A DNA stretch of 64,000 nt from Saccharopolyspora_C sp040643635. Its GTDB lineage: Bacteria > Actinomycetota > Actinomycetes > Mycobacteriales > Pseudonocardiaceae. The position numbers were made by a program, and so were the translations under genes. The stretch covers positions 9,570-73,569 of the forward strand of contig NZ_JBEYUS010000027.1 of NCBI RefSeq assembly GCF_040643635.1. The letters are read 5' to 3'. Below are positions 40,877 to 49,670 of this stretch, piece by piece (position 1 is the stretch's first letter; each line of letters opens with the position of its first letter). Below the pieces are notes generated by a model. It was given only the letters and a program-made list of their open reading frames with translations, searched no databases and had not been told where the DNA came from.

Positions 40877-41410
40877 ATGTCCTTGTTCCTGTACGAGATC
40901 GTGCCCGCCGACGACGCCCGCCAGCGGACCGAGCAGCTGCTCGCCGCCTTCGACTCCGCCGCGCGCGACGCGGGCGCCGAACTGATCGAATCGCAGGTCA
41001 CCGGCGCGCGGGACCGGGTGTTCGCCGTGGTGGAGGCCGCGGACGACGCCGACCTCGCCGCCCTCCGCGGCGAGCGGCTGCCCGAGGTCGCCGAGCTGTC
41101 CGGCCCGCACCTGGTCCGCCTGGTCGGCGCCGACCTCGCCGACGTCAAGGCGGCCCGCCCCGAAGCCGGCTACCTCGTCGAGTGGGACTTCCCCGCCGAC
41201 CTGGACATGGACACCTACCTGGCGAACAAGAAGGCCAAGGCGCCCAAGTACGCCGAGGTGCCCGAGGTGACGTTCCTGCGCACCTACGTGCGCGAGGACA
41301 TGGCCAAGTGCCTGTGCCTCTACGACGCCCCCGACGAGGGCGTCGTGCGCAAGGCGCGCGACGCCGTGAGCACGCCGATCGACCGGCTGCACACCTTGGA
41401 CCGGGGCTGA
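40877..41410 (+). CDS. DUF4242-type protein
   Basis: A 177-residue cytoplasmic protein. The C-terminal half (VPEVTFLRTYVREDMAKCLC, then LYDAPDEGVVRKARDA) matches the DUF4242 ferredoxin-like fold whose streptomycete member binds nickel; the N-terminal half looks like a second, diverged ferredoxin-like unit (FLYEIVPADDARQRTEQLLA). GGAGG precedes ATG 40877. It opens the sulfonate-type operon. Biochemical role unknown. Confidence 0.72.
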   Translation: MSLFLYEIVPADDARQRTEQLLAAFDSAARDAGAELIESQVTGARDRVFAVVEAADDADLAALRGERLPEVAELSGPHLVRLVGADLADVKAARPEAGYLVEWDFPADLDMDTYLANKKAKAPKYAEVPEVTFLRTYVREDMAKCLCLYDAPDEGVVRKARDAVSTPIDRLHTLDRG

Positions 41411-41411
41411 C

Positions 41412-42479
41412 ATGACGGCGGCGCACACCACCCGGACCGGCGTGCCCGCGGACTACCCGGGCCGCGCCGAGGTCGCCGAGCACTTCGCCGACCGCGCCGC
41501 GGAACTGGACCGCGGCGACGCCGACGTGCGGCCCGGCCTGCGGTTCCTCGGGGAGCGCGGGCTGCTGGAGCTCGGGGCACCGGGCTGCGGCGGCGACCTC
41601 GCCACGATGCTGCTGCTCGTCGAGGACGTCGCGGCCGGGTGCCTGTCCTCGGCGTTCTCGCTGTGGGCGCAGCGGATGGTCGTCGAGTACGTGGCCCGCG
41701 GTCCCGCCGGTGCGGGAGCCGCGCGGGAACTGGACGCGCTGCGCACCGGGTCCCGGATCGGCGTCACCGCGATGGCGCCCGCGATGAAGCACGTCGCCGG
41801 TATCGAACCGGTGCCGGTGCTGGCCGAGCGGACCGGCACCGGGGTGCGGCTGAACGGGCCCATCCGGTGGGCCTCGAACCTGTTCGACGGCGCGCTGGTG
41901 GTGGTCCCCGCCCGGTTCGCCGACGGCGGCGGGCTGATCGCGGTGCTGCGCGTCGGCGATCCGGGTGTGACCGTCCGCCCCGCGCCCGAGCTGCTGGCGC
42001 TCGGCGCGACCGGTTCCTCGTCGGTGGTTCTGTCCGAAGTGGACGTTCCGGCGGCGGACGTGCTCAGCGCGGACCTGACGGAGTTCGTGCGCGCGGTGCG
42101 GCCGACGTTCCTGCTGGTGCAGAGCGCGTTCTGCACCGGGCTCGCGGGCGCGTCCCGGCGGCAGGCGGCCACCGCGCTGGACGGGCTGAACGCCGAGTTC
42201 CGCCCGGACTTCGACGAGCTCGCCGCCGCGCACGACTCGGTGCGGTCCCGGCTGTTCGAGTTCGCCCGCGTCCCGCCGCAGCCCGCGGACCTGCTGCGGC
42301 TGCGGCTGGACGCGGCGCGCGCGGCCGGCGCGGCGAGCAGGCTGGAGGCGGCGGTGACCGGTGGCCGCGGCTACGCCGCCACCAGCCCCACGAGCCGCAG
42401 GCTGCGCGAGGCCGCCTTCCTCCCGGTCCAGGCCCCGACGGAAGGACAACTGCGGTGGGAACTATCACGGTCCGCCTGA
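41412..42479 (+). CDS. acyl-CoA-dehydrogenase-fold flavoprotein (SfnB/DszC-like)
   Basis: A 355-residue member of the acyl-CoA dehydrogenase superfamily. Recognisable parts are the N-terminal helical domain (FLGERGLLELGAPG), the middle beta domain (GVRLNGPIRWASN and SSSVVLSEVDVPAADVL) and the helical C-terminus. In sulfur-scavenging operons members of this fold act as flavin-dependent monooxygenases on organosulfur compounds rather than on acyl-CoAs, which is the likelier role here. It follows the DUF4242 gene by one base and overlaps the ATPase gene. Confidence 0.8.
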   Translation: MTAAHTTRTGVPADYPGRAEVAEHFADRAAELDRGDADVRPGLRFLGERGLLELGAPGCGGDLATMLLLVEDVAAGCLSSAFSLWAQRMVVEYVARGPAGAGAARELDALRTGSRIGVTAMAPAMKHVAGIEPVPVLAERTGTGVRLNGPIRWASNLFDGALVVVPARFADGGGLIAVLRVGDPGVTVRPAPELLALGATGSSSVVLSEVDVPAADVLSADLTEFVRAVRPTFLLVQSAFCTGLAGASRRQAATALDGLNAEFRPDFDELAAAHDSVRSRLFEFARVPPQPADLLRLRLDAARAAGAASRLEAAVTGGRGYAATSPTSRRLREAAFLPVQAPTEGQLRWELSRSA

Positions 42480-43189
42480 GCGGCGCGGAGAAGTCGTACC
42501 CGCCGCACCACCGCAAGGTCCTCGACGGACTGGACCTGGTGGTGCGGGACGGGGAGTTCGTGGTGCTGCTGGGCCCCAGCGGCTGCGGCAAGTCCACGCT
42601 GCTGCGCATCCTCGCCGGACTGGAGTCCCTCGACGGCGGCGCGCTGGAGTGGGCCGGTGGCACCCGGCCCCCGATCGGTGCCGTGTTCCAGCAGCCGCAC
42701 CTGATGCCGTGGCTGACGGCGCGGGACAACGTGCTGCTCGGCGGCCGCTACCGGGCCAACCGGGCGCGGTTCTCGCCGGACCGGGCGGCGGGGCTGATCG
42801 AGCGGCTCGGGCTCGCCGAGCTCGCCGATTCCTACCCGGACCGGCTCTCCGGCGGGCAGGCGCAGCGGGTCGCGGTCGCGCGGGCCGCGGCGATCGGCCC
42901 GGCGCTGCTGCTGCTCGACGAACCGTTCAGCGCGCTGGACCCGGCGGCGCGCGCCGACCTGCAGCGCTGGGTGCGGGCGAGCACCGACGACCTCGCGCTC
43001 ACCTCGGTGCTGGTCACCCACGACGTGGACGAGGCGCTGCTGGTCGCCGACCGGATCGCGATGCTCGACGGTTCCGGGGCGGTGGCGCGGGAATGGCCGA
43101 ACTCCCCCGGCACCGCGGACGGCCCGCTGCGGGAAGAACTGCTCGCGCACTACCCGGCGAGCCCCGTCGCCGCGGGAGCGGCCCGATGA
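42455..43189 (+). CDS. sulfonate-type ABC transporter ATPase (SsuB/NrtD-like)
   Basis: A 244-residue ABC ATPase. Walker A GPSGCGKST near residue 41, Q-loop FQQPHLMPW, signature LSGGQAQRV near 130, Walker B LLLLDEPFSALDP. The GTG start at 42455 lies inside the preceding gene with AAGGA upstream. It pairs with the binding protein and permease that follow, each overlapped by 4 bp. Confidence 0.88.
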   Translation: MGTITVRLSGAEKSYPPHHRKVLDGLDLVVRDGEFVVLLGPSGCGKSTLLRILAGLESLDGGALEWAGGTRPPIGAVFQQPHLMPWLTARDNVLLGGRYRANRARFSPDRAAGLIERLGLAELADSYPDRLSGGQAQRVAVARAAAIGPALLLLDEPFSALDPAARADLQRWVRASTDDLALTSVLVTHDVDEALLVADRIAMLDGSGAVAREWPNSPGTADGPLREELLAHYPASPVAAGAAR

Positions 43190-44361
43190 GTCCGCTGTGG
43201 TCACGCCGGTCGCTGCTGCTGGGCGCCGGGGCGCTGGGCGCGGCCGCAGGTCTCGGCGCCACCGCCGACCTCGGGCTGAACGCGGCGCGGCACCGCGACG
43301 TCTCCTCCGGCGCACTGCGCATCGGTTACCTGCCGATCACCGACGCGGCACCGCTGCTGCTCGCGCACGGCAGCGGCCTGCTCGACGAGCACGGCACCGG
43401 GGCGGCGCGGCCGGTGAAGTTCCGCAGCTGGGCGTCGCTGGCCGAAGCGTTCCTCACCCGGCAGGTCGACGTGGTGCACCTGCTGATGCCGTTCGCGGTG
43501 CAGCTGCGCTACGCGATGGGCGCCGAATGCCGGGTGCTGGCCTGGAACCACACGAACGGCTCGGCGCTCACCGTCCGCCGCGACGTCGAACGCGTCGAGC
43601 AGCTCGCCGGGCACAAGGTCGCCATCCCGTTCTGGTGGTCCATCCACAACATCGTGCTGCAGCGGATGTTGCGCGCCGCCGGGCTCACCCCGGTGGTGCG
43701 GCAGCAGCCCTCCGCCGCGGACGGCACGGTGGAACTGGTGGTGCTGAGCCCCTCCGACATGGTCCCCGCGCTGGACGGCGGCTCCGTCGGCGGCTACATC
43801 GTGGCCGACCCGTTCAACGCGATCGCCGAGATCAAGGGCGTGGGTCGCATCCTGCGGTTCGTCGGCGACGTGTGGCGCGACCACGCCTGCTGCGTGGTGC
43901 TCGCGCACCAGGACCTGCTGGACACCGCACCGGGCCGGGTGCAAGGCCTGGTGGACGCGCTGGCGCTCACCCAGCTCGGCCTCGCCCGCGATCGCGCGGG
44001 TGGCGCGCGGGCGCTCACCGGCGGGAAGTACCTGCCGCAGCCGCTGAAAGCGGTGTCGACGGCGTTGGAGTACCCGGCGGCCGACTACCCGCACGCCCTG
44101 CACCACCCGGAGTGGTCCGGGCAGCGCATCGGCTTCCAACCGTTCCCGTTCCCCGGCTTCACCGCGGAACTCGTCGAATCGATGCGCGCCACGGTCGTCG
44201 ACGGCGACACCCGGTTCCTCGACGGCCTCCGCGCCGACGAGGTGCACGGGCAGCTCGTCGACGACCGGTTCGTCCGCGGCAGCCTGCGCCGCTTCGGCGG
44301 ACCGGCCGCGTTCGGCCTGCCCGGCTCCCTGACCCGCAGCGAAGAGGTGAACCCCGCATGA
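43186..44361 (+). CDS. sulfonate/nitrate-type ABC substrate-binding protein
   Basis: A 391-residue exported binding protein. The N-terminus is a twin-arginine-like signal (WSRRSLLLGAGALGAAAG). The mature part has the family opening LRIGYLPITDAAPLLLAHGSG, AFLTRQVDVVHLLMP and VIPFWWSIHN-type (VAIPFWWSIHN) stretches. Unlike many relatives it lacks a lipobox. ATG 43186 overlaps the ATPase stop. Ligand is probably a sulfonate or another small organosulfur anion, by operon context. Confidence 0.85.
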   Translation: MSPLWSRRSLLLGAGALGAAAGLGATADLGLNAARHRDVSSGALRIGYLPITDAAPLLLAHGSGLLDEHGTGAARPVKFRSWASLAEAFLTRQVDVVHLLMPFAVQLRYAMGAECRVLAWNHTNGSALTVRRDVERVEQLAGHKVAIPFWWSIHNIVLQRMLRAAGLTPVVRQQPSAADGTVELVVLSPSDMVPALDGGSVGGYIVADPFNAIAEIKGVGRILRFVGDVWRDHACCVVLAHQDLLDTAPGRVQGLVDALALTQLGLARDRAGGARALTGGKYLPQPLKAVSTALEYPAADYPHALHHPEWSGQRIGFQPFPFPGFTAELVESMRATVVDGDTRFLDGLRADEVHGQLVDDRFVRGSLRRFGGPAAFGLPGSLTRSEEVNPA

Positions 44362-45158
44362 CCACGCTCTCCCCGCGCGGCGCCGAGGACACGAGCCCCG
44401 CCCGGACCGACCGGCCGGGTCTCGCGCACCGGGTCGGGCCGCCGCTGGTGGCGGTGCTGGTGGCCGTCGCGGTGTGGTGGCTGCTGACCGACGTTCTCAC
44501 CGGCGACCGGCTGCTGTCGGCGTTCGCCCCGCAGCGCGCGGTGCCCGCGATCGGCGACCTGCTGGCCAGGGGCGTGCTGCTGCCGGACGTGGCGGCCAGC
44601 CTGTGGCGGCTGCTGCTGGGCATGCTCATCGCCGCGGTCGTCGGCGTCCCGGTCGGACTGCTCGTCGGGTCGCTGGACGTGGTGGAACGGGCGACGCGGC
44701 CGGTGTTCCAGTTCCTGCGGATGATCTCGCCGCTGTCCTGGGCGCCGATCGCGGTCGCCGTGTTCGGCATCGGGCACCGGCCGGTCACGTTCCTGGTGGC
44801 GGCCGCGGCCGTGTGGCCGATCGTGCTCAACACCGCCGCCGGGGTGCACGCCGTCTCGCCCGGGCACGTGCGGGTGGCGCGGTCGCTCGGCGCGACCCGG
44901 CTCGAAGTGCTCACCAGCGTGGTGCTGCCGACCGCCCGGACCCACGTGCTGACCGGACTGCGGCTGGCGCTCGGCATCGCGTGGGTGGTGCTGGTGCCCG
45001 CGGAGATGCTCGGCGTCGATTCCGGGCTGGGATACCAGATCCTCAACTCCCGCGACCAGCTCGCCTACGACCAGGTGATGGCGGTGATCCTGGTGATCGG
45101 CGTCCTCGGCTACCTCCTCGACGCGCTCGCGCGCACGCTGCTGCGCCCCCGGCCGTGA
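44358..45158 (+). CDS. sulfonate-type ABC permease (SsuC-like)
   Basis: A 266-residue membrane permease with about six helices and the cytoplasmic EAA-type loop (ARSLGATRLEVLTSVVLPTA near 175). Helix pattern and WAPIAVAVFGIG match the nitrate/sulfonate/taurine permease group. ATG 44358 overlaps the binding-protein stop. Confidence 0.88.
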   Translation: MTTLSPRGAEDTSPARTDRPGLAHRVGPPLVAVLVAVAVWWLLTDVLTGDRLLSAFAPQRAVPAIGDLLARGVLLPDVAASLWRLLLGMLIAAVVGVPVGLLVGSLDVVERATRPVFQFLRMISPLSWAPIAVAVFGIGHRPVTFLVAAAAVWPIVLNTAAGVHAVSPGHVRVARSLGATRLEVLTSVVLPTARTHVLTGLRLALGIAWVVLVPAEMLGVDSGLGYQILNSRDQLAYDQVMAVILVIGVLGYLLDALARTLLRPRP

Positions 45159-45204
45159 GCACGGGCCCGCCCCGCGGGTGATCACCGCGTGGGACGATCT
45201 CGGG

Positions 45205-46683
45205 GTGGTGAGCGTCGTGCGTCCCGCTTCGTCGTGGCTGGTTCCCGTCCTGGCGGTGTTGCTGCTCGTGGGTGCCGGATTCGGGCTGGCCCAGGTCGAT
45301 TCGGGCGTGGTCCGCACGCGCGCCGTCGTCGACGGGGTGCCGATGGACCTGGTGCGCCCCGCCGCGCTGACCGGGACGGCTCCGGCGGTGGTCGTGGCGC
45401 ACGGGCACGCCGCGAGCCGCCGGCTGATGGCCGACTGGGGGACGACGCTGGCGCGTTCCGGGTTCGTCGTCGCGCTGCCGGACTTCGCCGGGCACGGGGC
45501 GAACCGGACGCCGCTGCCCGATGGCCCGGCGCGGGAACCCCGGCTCGCGGCGGACCTGGACGCGGCCGTCGGCCTGCTGCGGCGGACGCCGCAGGTCGAC
45601 CCGGACCGGATCGGGCTCGTCGGCCACTCCATGGGGGCGGGCGCGGTGTACCGGTTCGCCGCGGCGCACCCCGAGATCGCGGCGACGGCGGCGATCTCGC
45701 TGCCCGACGGTGCCGTGCCGGAGCCCGCGGCGGCACGGCACCTCCTGCTCCTGGTCGGCAGGCACGAGTTCCCGTCGTTCCACCGGGCCGCCGAGCAGGC
45801 CTCCCGGGCCGGGGCACCGGGCGACCACCGGCCGGTCGAGGTCCTCCCCCGCGCCGAGCACCTCTCGATCCTCTTCGCGCCGCGGGCGCACGCGGACACC
45901 GCGCGGTGGCTGCAGAACTCGCTGGGCGTCGACGCTCCGCTCGGGAACGCCGCGGGCGAACGCATCCGGCCCGCGGTGCTGCTGTGGGCCGCGTTCGCGG
46001 TCGGCTTCGTCCCGTTCGCGCGCCGGATCGTCCGGCCCGCGGTCCCCGCGGACCAGGAATCCCCTGCCGCGCCGCCCGCGATCGCCGGTGCCGTCGCGGC
46101 CGGGCTCGCGGTCGGCTGGGCGGGCTCCGCGGCCGCCCCGGCCGGGTGGTCGCCGCTGGCGGTCGGCGGCGAGCTCGGGCTGTTCCTCGTGCTGTTCGGG
46201 CTCGGATTCGCCGCGGTGCCGCAACTTCGCCATCAAATCCGATGTGGACGGTCGGGTTCGGCGTGGCGGTCGGTGGCGGTCGCCTGCTACGCGGCGCTGG
46301 CCGTCCTGCTGCCCATCGGGATCGGCGCGGCGGAGCCCGTGCCGCACGGCGCGCGCTGGTGGTGGACCCCGCTGCTGGTCGCGAGCGGCGGCATCGCCTG
46401 CGCAGCGGCGGAACTCGCGGCCCGCGGCCGACGCGGCGTGCGCCGGGACGGCGTGCGGGTGGCGGTGCTGGGATCCGCCGCGCTCGGCATCGCGGTGGCC
46501 GTCGGCGCGGGGCTGCTGCCCGGGTTCGTGGTCCTGATCGCTCCGCTGCTCGCGATGCTGCTGCTCTGGCACCTCGCGTGGGCCGCCGTGCTCGCCAGGG
46601 CCGGCGCCCCGTGGTGGCTGCCCGCCGTCGTCGGCGGCGTGCTGCTCGGCTGGCCGCTCGCCGCGGTCAGCCCGCTCGGCTGA
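45205..46683 (+). CDS. alpha/beta hydrolase fused to a multi-helix membrane domain
   Basis: A protein of about 492 residues. After an N-terminal membrane helix (SWLVPVLAVLLLVGAGFG) comes a dienelactone-hydrolase-like domain with oxyanion motif VVAHGHAAS, nucleophile elbow GHSMGAGAVY (Ser about 145) and a late His in AEHLSILF. Residues about 255-490 form six or so hydrophobic helices. The start is unclear: GTG 45178, 45205 and 45208 are in frame, none with a good ribosome site. It follows the permease gene by 46 bp; a link to sulfonate uptake is not evident. Confidence 0.75.
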   Translation: MVSVVRPASSWLVPVLAVLLLVGAGFGLAQVDSGVVRTRAVVDGVPMDLVRPAALTGTAPAVVVAHGHAASRRLMADWGTTLARSGFVVALPDFAGHGANRTPLPDGPAREPRLAADLDAAVGLLRRTPQVDPDRIGLVGHSMGAGAVYRFAAAHPEIAATAAISLPDGAVPEPAAARHLLLLVGRHEFPSFHRAAEQASRAGAPGDHRPVEVLPRAEHLSILFAPRAHADTARWLQNSLGVDAPLGNAAGERIRPAVLLWAAFAVGFVPFARRIVRPAVPADQESPAAPPAIAGAVAAGLAVGWAGSAAAPAGWSPLAVGGELGLFLVLFGLGFAAVPQLRHQIRCGRSGSAWRSVAVACYAALAVLLPIGIGAAEPVPHGARWWWTPLLVASGGIACAAAELAARGRRGVRRDGVRVAVLGSAALGIAVAVGAGLLPGFVVLIAPLLAMLLLWHLAWAAVLARAGAPWWLPAVVGGVLLGWPLAAVSPLG

Positions 46684-46874
46684 GGGCTCCGTCCGGCAGC
46701 TGGGAGATCCACCCGAACCCTTGCGCGCGCGGCCCCCGCCGTGGTGGGCGGCGGGCGCCCGCGCGTCGACCGGCTGAGCTGGCACTTCCGCCCGAACCGG
46801 AGGAACCGGCCGCGCCCACGACGGTCCACATCGGAGCGCACCGCGACCGGCGCGATCCCGCATGCCGGACGGCA

Positions 46875-46904
46875 TTGCCCGGCGCGCACCCCGGGTCCTA
46901 GCTT
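46875..46904 (+). promoter_or_regulatory. promoter for a leaderless taurine-type operon
   Basis: TTGCCC (46875-46880) and TAGCTT (46899-46904) are 18 bp apart, and the GTG start of the permease lies 7 bp further with no Shine-Dalgarno sequence. The 228-bp gap before it holds a GCGGGCGCCCGC palindrome but no leader peptide that I can see. Confidence 0.55.
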
Positions 46905-46911
46905 TCCCGCC

Positions 46912-47751
46912 GTGCTGACGCAGTGGGGAAGACCAAGGCAACAACCCGGACCGGCGCTGCGCGCGCTGCGCCCGTTCAGCGGACCGCTGCTGGGGCTCGG
47001 CGCCGTCGTAGTACTGGTGCTGGTGTGGCAGCTCGTCGCCGCGCTGCGGATCTGGCCCGAGCAGATCGTGCCCGCGCCCGCGCAGGTGTGGGCGCAGCTG
47101 CTGTCCACCAGCGACGCGGACAACGGCCAGTCCGGCTACGCCGGCTACACGCTGCTGGAACGGCTCGCGGTGAGCCTGCGCAGGCTGGCCTACGGCGTCG
47201 GCTACGGCGTGCTGATCGGTATCGGTCTCGGCCTGGTGATGGGTCTGGTCCGGCCGGTGCGGGTGATGCTGGAACCGCTGGTCACGTTCATCCGCGCGCT
47301 ACCGCCGCTGGCCTACCTGAGCCTGCTGGTCATCTGGTTCGGCATCGACGAGGAACCCAAGGTGTACCTGCTGATGGTGGCCTCGTTCCCACCGGTCGCC
47401 GTGGCCACCGCCGCCGCGGTCACCGGGGTCGGCAGGCAGTACGTGGAGGCCGCCGAAGCGCTCGGTGCGAGCAGGCTGCAAGTGGTCGCCTCGGTGGTCC
47501 TGCCCGCCTCGGTGCCCGAGATCCTCACCGGCGTGCGGCTCGCCGTCGGCATCGCCTACGGGTCGGTGGTGGCCGCGGAGACCGTGAACGGCGCCGACGG
47601 GCTCGGCGGCATGGTGCTCAACGCCCAGCGCTACAACCAGACCGCCGTGGTGATCCTCGGCCTGTTCGTCATCGGCATCACCGGACTCGTCATCGACCTG
47701 CTGATCGTCGCGGCGCGCCAAGCGCTGTCCCCGTGGCGCAGCCGCATCTGA
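46912..47751 (+). CDS. taurine/sulfonate-type ABC permease (TauC-like)
   Basis: A 279-residue permease with about six helices. The cytoplasmic coupling loop (AAEALGASRLQVVASVVLPA near 180) and RALPPLAYLSLLVIWFG are characteristic. GTG 46912 is the chosen start because a promoter sits directly upstream; longer in-frame starts to 46741 give an Arg-rich, unlikely N-terminus. It is the first of three genes with a binding protein and an ATPase. Confidence 0.85.
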   Translation: MLTQWGRPRQQPGPALRALRPFSGPLLGLGAVVVLVLVWQLVAALRIWPEQIVPAPAQVWAQLLSTSDADNGQSGYAGYTLLERLAVSLRRLAYGVGYGVLIGIGLGLVMGLVRPVRVMLEPLVTFIRALPPLAYLSLLVIWFGIDEEPKVYLLMVASFPPVAVATAAAVTGVGRQYVEAAEALGASRLQVVASVVLPASVPEILTGVRLAVGIAYGSVVAAETVNGADGLGGMVLNAQRYNQTAVVILGLFVIGITGLVIDLLIVAARQALSPWRSRI

Positions 47752-47775
47752 CCACCCCTTCCAGGAGGAGAACCC

Positions 47776-48810
47776 GTGCACCGGTTCAGCAGGCGCGCCG
47801 CGCTCGGCCTGTTCGGCGCCGCCGCGGCCGTCCCCGCGCTCAGCGCGTGCGGCGTCGGCGGCGAGACCGAGGAGGAGAAGGCCCGCAAGGTCCGGATCGC
47901 CTACCAGAACTTCGCCGACAGCACGCTGCTCGTCAAGGAGCAGCGCACCCTGGAGGACCGGTTCCCGGACCACGAGTTCGAGTGGACCGCGTTCGACTCC
48001 GGCGCGAGCATCAACACCGCGTTCCTCAGCGGTGCGCTGGACATCGCCGTCATCGGCAGCAGCCCGGCCGCGCAGGCGCTCAGCCCGCCGCTGGCCGTGC
48101 CGTACCAGATCGTCCAGCTGCTCAACGTGATCGGCAGCAGCGAGGCGCTCGTGGTGCGCGGTGACCGCGGCATCCGCGCGATCCCCGACCTGGTCGGGCG
48201 CAAGGTCGCCGCCCCGTTCAGCTCCACCGCGCACTACAGCCTGCTCGCCGCGCTGCGGCAGCACGGCGTCGACCCGGGCGGAGTCGACATCGTCGACCTG
48301 GAACCGCAGAACATCCAGGCGGCGTGGGAACGCGGCGACCTCGACGGCGCCTACCTGTGGACGCCGACGCTGACCGCGCTGCAGCGCACCGGGACGACGC
48401 TGGTGGACAGCGCGCAGCTCGCCGCCGCGGGCAAGCCGACGCTCACCTTCGCCGTGGCCGCCCGGGAATTCCTCGACCGCAGCCCCGACGTCGTGCAGGG
48501 CTGGCTGGACGCCACCGATGCGGCGATCCGGCAGATCCGCACCGATCCGCGGCCCGTCGCGGAAGCGGTGAGCAGGCAGCTCGGCAGCAGCGTGGACGAC
48601 GCGCTCGGCCAGTTGCGGCAGAACCTCTACCTCGACCTGGACCAGCAGCGCGCCCCCGAGTACTTCGGCGACCCGCAGGCACCCGGTGCGCTCGCCGCGC
48701 GGCTGCGCGACACCGCCGGATTCCTGCTGGAGCAGCGGAAGATCGACGCCCTGCCCGACCTCGCCACCTTCCAGCGCGCCCTGCGCATCCCGGAGCCCGC
48801 CCATGCCTGA
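47776..48810 (+). CDS. taurine-type ABC substrate-binding lipoprotein (TauA-like)
   Basis: A 344-residue lipoprotein. The signal contains RR (FSRRAALGLFGAAAAVPALS) followed by lipobox Cys25. The family stretches VRIAYQNFADSTLL, GASINTAFLSGALDIAVIGSS and PAAQAL are clear. AGGAGGAG precedes GTG 47776. It presumably binds taurine or a related sulfonate. Confidence 0.85.
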   Translation: MHRFSRRAALGLFGAAAAVPALSACGVGGETEEEKARKVRIAYQNFADSTLLVKEQRTLEDRFPDHEFEWTAFDSGASINTAFLSGALDIAVIGSSPAAQALSPPLAVPYQIVQLLNVIGSSEALVVRGDRGIRAIPDLVGRKVAAPFSSTAHYSLLAALRQHGVDPGGVDIVDLEPQNIQAAWERGDLDGAYLWTPTLTALQRTGTTLVDSAQLAAAGKPTLTFAVAAREFLDRSPDVVQGWLDATDAAIRQIRTDPRPVAEAVSRQLGSSVDDALGQLRQNLYLDLDQQRAPEYFGDPQAPGALAARLRDTAGFLLEQRKIDALPDLATFQRALRIPEPAHA

Positions 48811-49582
48811 ACAGCCCCTCGTCGAGATCTCCGGCGCCACCCGTTCCTACGGCCGCGGCGGGAACGCCGTCACCGCGCTCGGGCCGCTGGACCTGCGCGT
48901 CGAGCGCGGCGAGTTCGTGGTGGTCGTGGGCCCGTCCGGCTCCGGCAAGAGCACCCTGCTGCGGCTGGTGTCCGGTTTCGAGCGGCCCAGCACCGGCGCG
49001 GTCGCCTTGGACGGGCGCGCTCCGGTGCCCGGCCGCGACGTGGGCGTGGTGTTCCAGCAACCCCGGTTGTTCCCGTGGCGCACGGTCGCCGGGAACCTGG
49101 ACGTGGCGCTGCGCTGGGCCGGGGTACCGCGCGGGCAGCGCGCGCAGCGGCGCGCGGAACTGCTGGACCGGGTGGGCCTCGCCGAGATCGGCGGGCGGCG
49201 GGTCTGGGAGATCTCCGGCGGCCAGCAGCAGCGGGTCGCCATCGCCCGCGCCTTGGCCGGACGGCCGGACCTGCTGCTGCTCGACGAGCCGTTCGCGGCG
49301 CTCGACGCGCTCACGAGGGAACGCCTGCAGGAGGACCTGCGGTCGCTGACCGACGGCGCCGAGCAGGGCGCGGTGTTCGTGACGCACAGCGTCGACGAGG
49401 CCGTCTTCCTGGCCAGCAGGGTGATCGTGCTCAGCAACCGGCCCGGCCGGATCGAGCTGGATCTGCCGGTTCCGCTGCCGCGCAGCGGAGTTCCGGCCGA
49501 CGAGCTGCGCGCCTCCGCGGAGTTCGCCCGGCTGCGCGGCGAGGTGTCCACCGCCGTCCGCGCCGCCCTCCAGCCCGCCTGA
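48803..49582 (+). CDS. taurine-type ABC transporter ATPase (TauB-like)
   Basis: A 259-residue ABC ATPase. Walker A GPSGSGKST near residue 44, Q-loop FQQPRLFPWRTV, signature ISGGQQQRV near 137, Walker B LLLLDEPFAALD. ATG 48803 lies inside the end of the binding-protein gene (8-bp overlap). A strong bidirectional terminator follows. Confidence 0.88.
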   Translation: MPEQPLVEISGATRSYGRGGNAVTALGPLDLRVERGEFVVVVGPSGSGKSTLLRLVSGFERPSTGAVALDGRAPVPGRDVGVVFQQPRLFPWRTVAGNLDVALRWAGVPRGQRAQRRAELLDRVGLAEIGGRRVWEISGGQQQRVAIARALAGRPDLLLLDEPFAALDALTRERLQEDLRSLTDGAEQGAVFVTHSVDEAVFLASRVIVLSNRPGRIELDLPVPLPRSGVPADELRASAEFARLRGEVSTAVRAALQPA

Positions 49583-49598
49583 TCCGGGCCCCGCAGGC

Positions 49599-49637
49599 GA
49601 ACGGCCCGTTCGACCGCAGTGGCCGAACGGGCCGTTC
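49599..49637. terminator. bidirectional terminator built on the GAACGG palindrome
   Basis: A perfect 14-bp stem (49599-49612 with 49624-49637) between the convergent tauB-like and gdhA genes. Each arm contains GAACGGcCCGTTC, itself palindromic, the same unit as at 4641-4653. Confidence 0.9.
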
Positions 49638-49670
49638 CACCTCGCCGGGCCGCCGCGCGAGCGGTGCGGC

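Noticed and set aside
46684..46911. A second sulfur leader peptide before the taurine-type operon
   Set aside because: No frame in the gap contains the VDLLR...SA-C signature; the frames are Arg/Pro-rich.
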